Shown one piece after another: positions 15,190 to 19,991 of a stretch of DNA of 19,991 nt. A model generated the notes under the pieces. The model did no database searches and had not been told where the DNA came from. It saw only the letters and a program-made list of their open reading frames with translations. How positions within the stretch are numbered: the stretch's first letter is position 1; every line of letters starts with the position of its first letter. The position numbers were made by a program, and so were the translations under genes. Source of the stretch: CAZWVM01 sp964637705 (GTDB lineage: Bacteria > UBA8481); the NCBI GenBank assembly GCA_964637705.1, contig CAZWVM010000052.1, forward strand, positions 1 to 19,991, read 5' to 3'.

Positions 15190-17319
15190 ATGAAGGTTCT
15201 CCCCGCGCTCCGAGAGGCCCTTCTCGCCGTCGCGGCCGCGGTGCTCCTCTCTCTCGCCTTCGTCTTCCCGTGGATCCCGAACGCGACGACGGTGCCGACG
15301 ACCTACGCGGGGGAGTCGGAGTTCTTCGCGAAGCTCGACGCCTCCATCTGGACCTACATGCTGGCCTGGGGCGCGCGGCACCCGGACCGCTTCTACGAGG
15401 CTCCGATCCTCTCGCCCCTGCAGACGCCGCTCGTCGCGAACGATCCGCGGCTCACGGAAGGGATCTGGTCGATCCCCCTCTTCCGCGCGTTCGACCCGGT
15501 CCGCGCCTGGGGCATCACCACGATCGTCGCGCTCGCGGCGACCTTCCTGGGAACCTACGTCGCCGGCCGCGCGCTCACCGGGTCACGCTGGGGAGGAGCG
15601 GCCCTCGGAGTGTTTTTCGCCTTCGGTTCCTTCCGGGCCTGCCACGTCTGCCACGTCGAGGGCCTCTTCGCCCCCTTTCTCGCCCTCGCCCCGGCCGCGG
15701 GCGTGCTCTTCGTCGAGAAGCCGGCGCGAAGGCGCCTCATCGCGGCCGCCGGCCTCGCGGCCCTCGCGGTCATCGAGTATTCCTACACCGCCGTCGCGCT
15801 CTCGCTCTGCCTTCTCCCCGCGCTCGCCGGGGGAGCCTTCTTGCGGCGCGTCCCCCCGGCCCGCGCGCTCGGGGCCTTCCTGCTCACGGCCGCGCTCGTC
15901 GCCGTCGCACTCGCCCCGGTCGCGCGCACCTACGCCCAGTTCCATCGCGAGACGGCGCTCGAACGGGATCCGGGCGAGATCGACGCGGGCAGCGCCGACC
16001 TCGTGACGTGGGCGACGCGCGCCGACGGCGCGCTCTGGCTTCCCGGCGGGGAGGAGGGCTCCTTCTCGCCGGACAAGCGCCTCTTTCCGGGCTTCGCGCT
16101 CCTCCTCGTCGCAACCGCGGGTCTCCCCTCGCTGCGCCGCCGCGCTCCCGAGATCCTGGTCATGGGGCTTCTCTCCCTCCTCCTCTCCTTCGGCACCCTG
16201 CGCGTCCTCTTCTGGTCGATCGGCCTGCCCCAGCCCGCGTGGTCCACGCCGTACGAGGTGCTGGCCGAGTGGCTCCTGCCCCTGCGCGCGATCCGTTCGC
16301 CCGCGCGTCTCGCCGTCCTCTCGCACCTCGCCCTCGCCTTCGCCGGGGCCTTCGCGATCGCGCGGCTGGGGCGCGGCGGAAGCCGGGGCGCGGCGGCTGC
16401 GGCGCTCCTCCTGGCCCTCGCCTTTCTCGAATCGCGCGCCGGCATGCGCGAGACGCGCATCCTCCCGGAGCGCGCCGGGGATCCGGCCTACGCCTGGATC
16501 GCGGGCCGGGCCGAAGCGGGCGGCGTGGTCGACGCCCCGATGGGGCGCATGCTGGACATGAGGGAGGACCTGTGGGAGGCGGAGTCGCTCTTCGCCGCGC
16601 TCGTGCACGGCCGCCCGACGCCCAATGGCACGATCGCGACGCTCGTGCCCTGGCACGAATCGATCGCGACCCACCTCGCGCGGCCGCGCGCCGGCGAGAC
16701 CCCGGAGCTCCTCCGCGCGCTCGGAGTTCAATTCGTCGTCGCGCGCGACGAGGGAACGGCCGCCGGATTCGAAAAGGCCGGCCTGGCCGTCGCGCACCGT
16801 TCCGATTCCGGCAGTGTCGTCTTCGAGGTCGATACCCCATGCCCCGTCCCGCGCCACGCCGCCGAGGTGCAGGAGCGGCTCTACGCATCGGCTCACGAGC
16901 GCATCCACGACGATGCGGATTCGCCCGCGGCGCTCATCACCGCGCCGAAGCAGCTGGACCTGCGGGCGAGGAAGCGCTTCGAATTCGACGTCGTCGTGGA
17001 GAACACGGGGGCGGGAGCGTGGTGCGGAGACGGCGCCGTCTACGGGCAGGGACCGATCGGCGACGTGCTCCTGCAGGCGCGCGCCTGGCGCGGCGCTGAC
17101 GGGAACGTGGTTCGAAACCACCGCGGACGTCCTCTTCCGGTCTGGGCGCCGCTCCCCTGCGACGTCCATCCCGGGGAGACGGTCGTCGTGAGAGTGAAAG
17201 GCATCGCGCCGCGGACGCCCGGCCTCTACGACCTCGACCTCGATCTCATCGTGAACGGACTACGGTGGTTCCACGCGACCGATTCCGGCACGGCGCGGGT
17301 GGAGGTGGTGATCCGGTAG
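15190..17319 (+). CDS. Large polytopic membrane protein, GT-C-like, with C-terminal Ig-like domain
   Basis: The 709-residue product starts with a membrane helix (about 8-30). It has a polar outer loop (AGESEFFAKLDASIWTYMLAW...) and about ten further hydrophobic helices to near residue 415, then an outer domain. The layout resembles GT-C-type glycosyltransferases that use polyprenyl-linked sugars, but I see no decisive catalytic motif, so this is inference. From about 580 to the end is a beta-rich domain: VVENTGAGAWCGDG, LLQARAWRGADG, PCDVHPGETVVVRVKGIAPRTPGLYDLDL and LRWFHATDSGTARVEV. This resembles an Ig-like tail I know from various bacterial glycan-related proteins. The ATG at 15190 has no clear ribosome site and lies 13 bases after the kinase stop. 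It converges on proB with a 30-base gap. Confidence 0.7.
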   Translation: MKVLPALREALLAVAAAVLLSLAFVFPWIPNATTVPTTYAGESEFFAKLDASIWTYMLAWGARHPDRFYEAPILSPLQTPLVANDPRLTEGIWSIPLFRAFDPVRAWGITTIVALAATFLGTYVAGRALTGSRWGGAALGVFFAFGSFRACHVCHVEGLFAPFLALAPAAGVLFVEKPARRRLIAAAGLAALAVIEYSYTAVALSLCLLPALAGGAFLRRVPPARALGAFLLTAALVAVALAPVARTYAQFHRETALERDPGEIDAGSADLVTWATRADGALWLPGGEEGSFSPDKRLFPGFALLLVATAGLPSLRRRAPEILVMGLLSLLLSFGTLRVLFWSIGLPQPAWSTPYEVLAEWLLPLRAIRSPARLAVLSHLALAFAGAFAIARLGRGGSRGAAAAALLLALAFLESRAGMRETRILPERAGDPAYAWIAGRAEAGGVVDAPMGRMLDMREDLWEAESLFAALVHGRPTPNGTIATLVPWHESIATHLARPRAGETPELLRALGVQFVVARDEGTAAGFEKAGLAVAHRSDSGSVVFEVDTPCPVPRHAAEVQERLYASAHERIHDDADSPAALITAPKQLDLRARKRFEFDVVVENTGAGAWCGDGAVYGQGPIGDVLLQARAWRGADGNVVRNHRGRPLPVWAPLPCDVHPGETVVVRVKGIAPRTPGLYDLDLDLIVNGLRWFHATDSGTARVEVVIR

Positions 17320-17327
17320 CGAGGACC

Positions 17328-17337
17328 CGGGCGCCCG
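17328..17337. terminator. Short GC palindrome between convergent genes
   Basis: CGGGCGCCCG is a perfect 10-base palindrome in the 30-base gap between the ends of the membrane-protein gene and proB. No T-run follows in either direction; a weak bidirectional stop is possible but unproven. Confidence 0.2.
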
Positions 17338-17349
17338 TGTTCCGCCGCT

Positions 17350-18483
17350 TCAGGACTCTCCGTCGATCACGAGATCGTCCCGGTGGATCACCTCGGCGCC
17401 GCGCGAGTGCCCGAGCCGCGACTCGATCCGGTCGCTCCGCTCGCCCTTGATCCGCGCGATCTCGCGGCCGGAGTAGCGGCAGAGCCCCTGCCCGATCCTC
17501 GTCCCGCCCTCGTCGACGATCTCCACGGCCGACCCGGGCGCGAAGGTGCCCTCGACGCCCCGGATCCCGCCGGGCAGGAGACTGCCGCCGCGGCGCCGCA
17601 GGGCCTCCGCGCAGCCCGCGTCGACGACGATGCGGCCGCGGGCGACGAGGTGGTCGGCGATCCAGCGCTTGCGGGCCTCGAGGCGCTTGCCGGCGGGGAG
17701 GAAGAGGGTGCCGACATCCTCGCCCTCGAGGATCCGGCGCATGATGCCCTCCTCCCGCCCCGAGGCGATGACCGTGACGCGGCCCGCCCGCGCCATGCGT
17801 TCGGCGGTGCGGATCTTGGTGACCATGCCGCCCGTGGAAGCCGCGCTGCCGGCGCCGCCGGCCAGGGCGAAGATCTCGGGCGTGATCGCCGTGACGACGG
17901 GCACCCGGCGCCGCGCGGCGCGGTCCTCGTACAACCCGTCCACGTCGGTGAGGATGACGAGCATGTCGGCCTCGACGAGGTCGGCGACGAGCCCGGAGAG
18001 CGTGTCGTTGTCGCCGAACTTTCCCGCGCGGTCGATCTCGTCGTCCGCCACCACGTCGTTCTCGTTCACGATGGGCACGACGCCCCGGTCGAGCAGGCGG
18101 TCCATGACGCGACGGACGTTCTGGTGGCCGCGACGGTCGGTGACGTCGCCGCGGGTGAGAAGCACCTGGGCGGTGACGACCTGCTGCTTCGCGAAGAGGC
18201 GCTGGTACTCGTGCATGAGCTGGGACTGGCCGACCGCGGCGCAGGCCTGCTTCTCGACGGTGAGCGAGGGACGGCGTTCGAAGCCCAGGAGCCCCATCCC
18301 CGCGCCGACCGCGCCGGAGGTGACGAGCACCGCCTGCGCCCCGGAGCGACGCGCGTCCATCACGTTCGCGACGACGGCGGCGAGGGAGGCGCGGTCGAGG
18401 CGAAGGCGGGTGTCGGAAAGGAGGCTCGTGCCGACCTTGACGACGATCCTCTCGACGCGGCCGATCCGTTCCTTCCTCGTCAT
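17350..18483 (-). CDS. proB: Glutamate 5-kinase with C-terminal PUA domain
   Basis: ProB phosphorylates glutamate to gamma-glutamyl phosphate, the committed and proline-inhibited step of proline synthesis. The 377-residue product has an amino-acid kinase domain: VVKVGTSLL (14-22), VLVTSGAVGAGMGLLG, PIVNENDVV (137-145) and GKFGDNDTLSGLVA (154-167). A C-terminal PUA domain follows (about 280-360; LLPGGIRGVEGTFAPGSAVEI, RYSGREIARIKG). The start ATG at 18483 overlaps the obg stop as ATGA (18480-18483), so it is translationally coupled to obg. Its natural partner proA is not next but about 3.9 kb further on, beyond the opposite-strand cassette. Confidence 0.95.
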   Translation of the reverse strand: MTRKERIGRVERIVVKVGTSLLSDTRLRLDRASLAAVVANVMDARRSGAQAVLVTSGAVGAGMGLLGFERRPSLTVEKQACAAVGQSQLMHEYQRLFAKQQVVTAQVLLTRGDVTDRRGHQNVRRVMDRLLDRGVVPIVNENDVVADDEIDRAGKFGDNDTLSGLVADLVEADMLVILTDVDGLYEDRAARRRVPVVTAITPEIFALAGGAGSAASTGGMVTKIRTAERMARAGRVTVIASGREEGIMRRILEGEDVGTLFLPAGKRLEARKRWIADHLVARGRIVVDAGCAEALRRRGGSLLPGGIRGVEGTFAPGSAVEIVDEGGTRIGQGLCRYSGREIARIKGERSDRIESRLGHSRGAEVIHRDDLVIDGES

Positions 18484-19715
18484 CGCCCATCCTCGTCGAA
18501 ATACTCGAATTCGCGGTCTCCGATCCTCACCGTGTCACCCTCCGCGATGCCCTTCCTCTTCAACTGCTCCGCGACACCCCAGCGCACGAGCGTCTGCCAG
18601 AAGCGGCGCCAGCCGTGCCGATCGTCGGGCGCGCGCCTTTCAAGGTAGCGCCGGACCGCGTCGCCTTCCACCACGAAAACTCCGCCCTCGAGACGCACGT
18701 CGACCGGAGAAACCGTGTCGAGTTCCGGCATCACCTCGGCCCTCAAGGGTGGGGGTGCCGGGATCCGCTCCAGGGCCGCCAGAACGGCATACTTGAGCTC
18801 GTCGAGTCCTTTGCCGGCGTGCGCCGAGATCGCGTGCGGCTTCTTCACTCCGATTTTCGGCGGAGAAGCCGCGTCGATCTTGGTGAAGACGACGAGCGAC
18901 GTCTTCTCCGCCAGGCCATGGCCATACAACTCGAGTTCCTCGCGGATCGCCTCGTAGTCCTCTCGGGGATTCTCCGAGGTTGCGTCGACGAGGTGCAGGA
19001 GAAGCCTCGTCCTCTCGATGTGGCGCAGGAAGCGCGTGCCCAGTCCCCGGCCCTGGTGCGCGCCCCGGATGAGCCCCGGGAGGTCGGCCATGGTGAAGCT
19101 CTTCAGACCGACCGAGACGACGCCGAGCATCGGTTCGAGCGTCGTGAACGGATAGTCCGCGATGCGGGGCCGGGCGGCGGAGAGGCGCGAGAGGAGCGTG
19201 GACTTGCCGGCATTGGGCAGGCCGACAAGACCGACATCCGCCAACAGTCTCACCTCGAGCCGGATCTCCAGGGCCGCCCCGTGCTCGCCGAGTTCGCGGT
19301 AGCGCGGGGCCTGGTTGATGGGGCCCGCGAAGCGCGCGTTGCCGCGGCCGCCGCGGCCGCCCCGCGCCACCATGCACTCATCGCCGGGCGTGGAAAGGTC
19401 GGCGATGACCGCGCCGTCGGAGGCGCGGCGGATGACGGTGCCGACCGGAACGTCCACGACGATGTCCTCGCCGTCCCGGCCGCTCTTGTTCGTGGCGCCG
19501 CCACGCTCGCCCGGGCCCGCCTTCACGGACTTCCGGCCGCGGAGACCGACCAGCGAGCTGAGCGTCTCGTTCGAACGGAAGATGACGCTCCCCCCGGCGC
19601 CGCCGTCGCCGCCGTTCGGGCCGCCGAACTCGGCGCCCTTCTCGTGCCGGAAGGAGATGATGCCGTCGCCGCCGCGACCGGACTGGACCTTCAGTGTCGC
19701 TTCGTCAATCCACAT
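18480..19715 (-). CDS. obg: Obg/CgtA GTPase
   Basis: Obg is an essential GTPase that binds the 50S subunit and links ribosome assembly to growth. The 411-residue product has the Gly-rich Obg fold (1-158; GRGGDGIISF, GGPNGGDGGAGGSV, ARGGRGGRGNARF). The G domain follows: G1 GLPNAGKS (165-172), ADYPFTT, G3 DLPG (211-214), and TKID (278-281) in place of the more usual NKxD at G4. An OCT domain ends it (about 335-411; RRFWQTLVRWGVAEQLKRKG, GDTVRIGDREFEYFD). The ATG at 19715 has GGTGA about 6 bases upstream. It follows rpmA by 75 bases on the same strand, the standard bacterial order, and is coupled to proB by a 4-base overlap. Confidence 0.97.
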   Translation of the reverse strand: MWIDEATLKVQSGRGGDGIISFRHEKGAEFGGPNGGDGGAGGSVIFRSNETLSSLVGLRGRKSVKAGPGERGGATNKSGRDGEDIVVDVPVGTVIRRASDGAVIADLSTPGDECMVARGGRGGRGNARFAGPINQAPRYRELGEHGAALEIRLEVRLLADVGLVGLPNAGKSTLLSRLSAARPRIADYPFTTLEPMLGVVSVGLKSFTMADLPGLIRGAHQGRGLGTRFLRHIERTRLLLHLVDATSENPREDYEAIREELELYGHGLAEKTSLVVFTKIDAASPPKIGVKKPHAISAHAGKGLDELKYAVLAALERIPAPPPLRAEVMPELDTVSPVDVRLEGGVFVVEGDAVRRYLERRAPDDRHGWRRFWQTLVRWGVAEQLKRKGIAEGDTVRIGDREFEYFDEDGR

Positions 19716-19790
19716 GGCGTCTCACCGCGCGCACTTCGAGAACCCGGGATTCACGCGATTCGGTTGTCGGGGATGCCGTCGAGGGCGGAA

Positions 19791-19991
19791 TCAGGCCTGG
19801 GGATAGACCGACACGACCGCGCGGTTGCCGCGGCGCTCGTGCTTGACGACGCCGTCGCGCAGCGCGAAGAGGGTGTGGTCCTTGCCGCAGCCCACGCCGA
19901 TGCCGGGATGGAGCTTTGTCCCGCGCTGACGGACGAGGATGGCGCCCGCGAGGATGTTCTGCCCGCCGAAGACCTTGTAACCGAGGCGCTG
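19791..19991 (-). CDS. rpmA: Ribosomal protein bL27 (N-terminus beyond window)
   Basis: The last 66 residues of bL27 are visible, ending in a TGA at 19791-19793; the 5' part lies beyond the right edge. The sequence RLGYKVFGGQNILAGAILVR, then RQRGTKLHPGIGVGCGKDHT and LFALRDGVVKHERRG...VSVYP is diagnostic. bL27 reaches the peptidyl-transferase centre of the 50S subunit. The rpmA-obg order is standard, usually preceded by rplU, which would be expected just outside the window. Confidence 0.97.
   Translation of the reverse strand, partial: QRLGYKVFGGQNILAGAILVRQRGTKLHPGIGVGCGKDHTLFALRDGVVKHERRGNRAVVSVYPQA

Noticed and set aside
15583..17169. 528-codon minus-strand open frame
   Set aside because: It is a shadow of the 709-residue membrane protein; the translation is Arg/Glu/Gly-rich with no domain.
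17383..18648. 421-codon plus-strand open frame
   Set aside because: It is antisense to proB and the end of obg, both of which carry full family motifs.

Overview
This is a GC-rich bacterial chromosome segment by eye. It has dense genes, short gaps, frequent GTG starts and many 4-base start/stop overlaps. Gene content (glnE, feoAB, proBA, nadD, rsfS, obg, rpmA) is bacterial core metabolism and ribosome assembly. I see no tRNA, rRNA, CRISPR array, insertion sequence or phage gene. The phylum cannot be fixed from this window; a two-domain glnE and an LCP/LytR_C-type envelope protein would fit several high-GC lineages.

Layout. Positions 1-987 (minus) hold the 5' part of a gene for a secreted Ser/Thr/Gly-rich protein that runs off the left edge; it has the best promoter in the window. 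Positions 1132-6440 (minus) form a three-gene unit: a GT39/ArnT-like membrane glycosyltransferase, glnE (started inside the previous stop) and a membrane-anchored alpha/beta hydrolase. An AT-rich divergent promoter region (6441-6548) separates it from a plus-strand ferrous-iron block: feoB, a 53-residue Cys-rich membrane protein, feoA and a 73-residue unknown protein (6549-9279).

From 9311 to the right edge the minus strand carries the familiar rpmA-obg-proB-proA-nadD-rsfS order, with changes. nadD is fused to a YqeK-type HD phosphohydrolase domain. A shortened LCP/LytR_C protein sits between nadD and rsfS. A stand-alone cyclic-nucleotide-binding-domain protein overlaps the end of rsfS. A two-gene cassette on the opposite strand (an orphan PAS-PAS histidine kinase and a large multi-spanning membrane protein, 13644-17319) splits proB from proA.

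Together the genes cover proline synthesis (proB, proA), NAD synthesis (nadD), ribosome assembly and silencing (rpmA, obg, rsfS), control of glutamine synthetase (glnE), iron import (feo) and cell-envelope glycosylation. Nothing here is clearly a new defence or mobile system. The items most worth a second look are the split proBA cluster, the nadD-yqeK fusion, an apparently leaderless feoB, the glycosyltransferase-glnE coupling and the unidentified secreted protein at the left edge.
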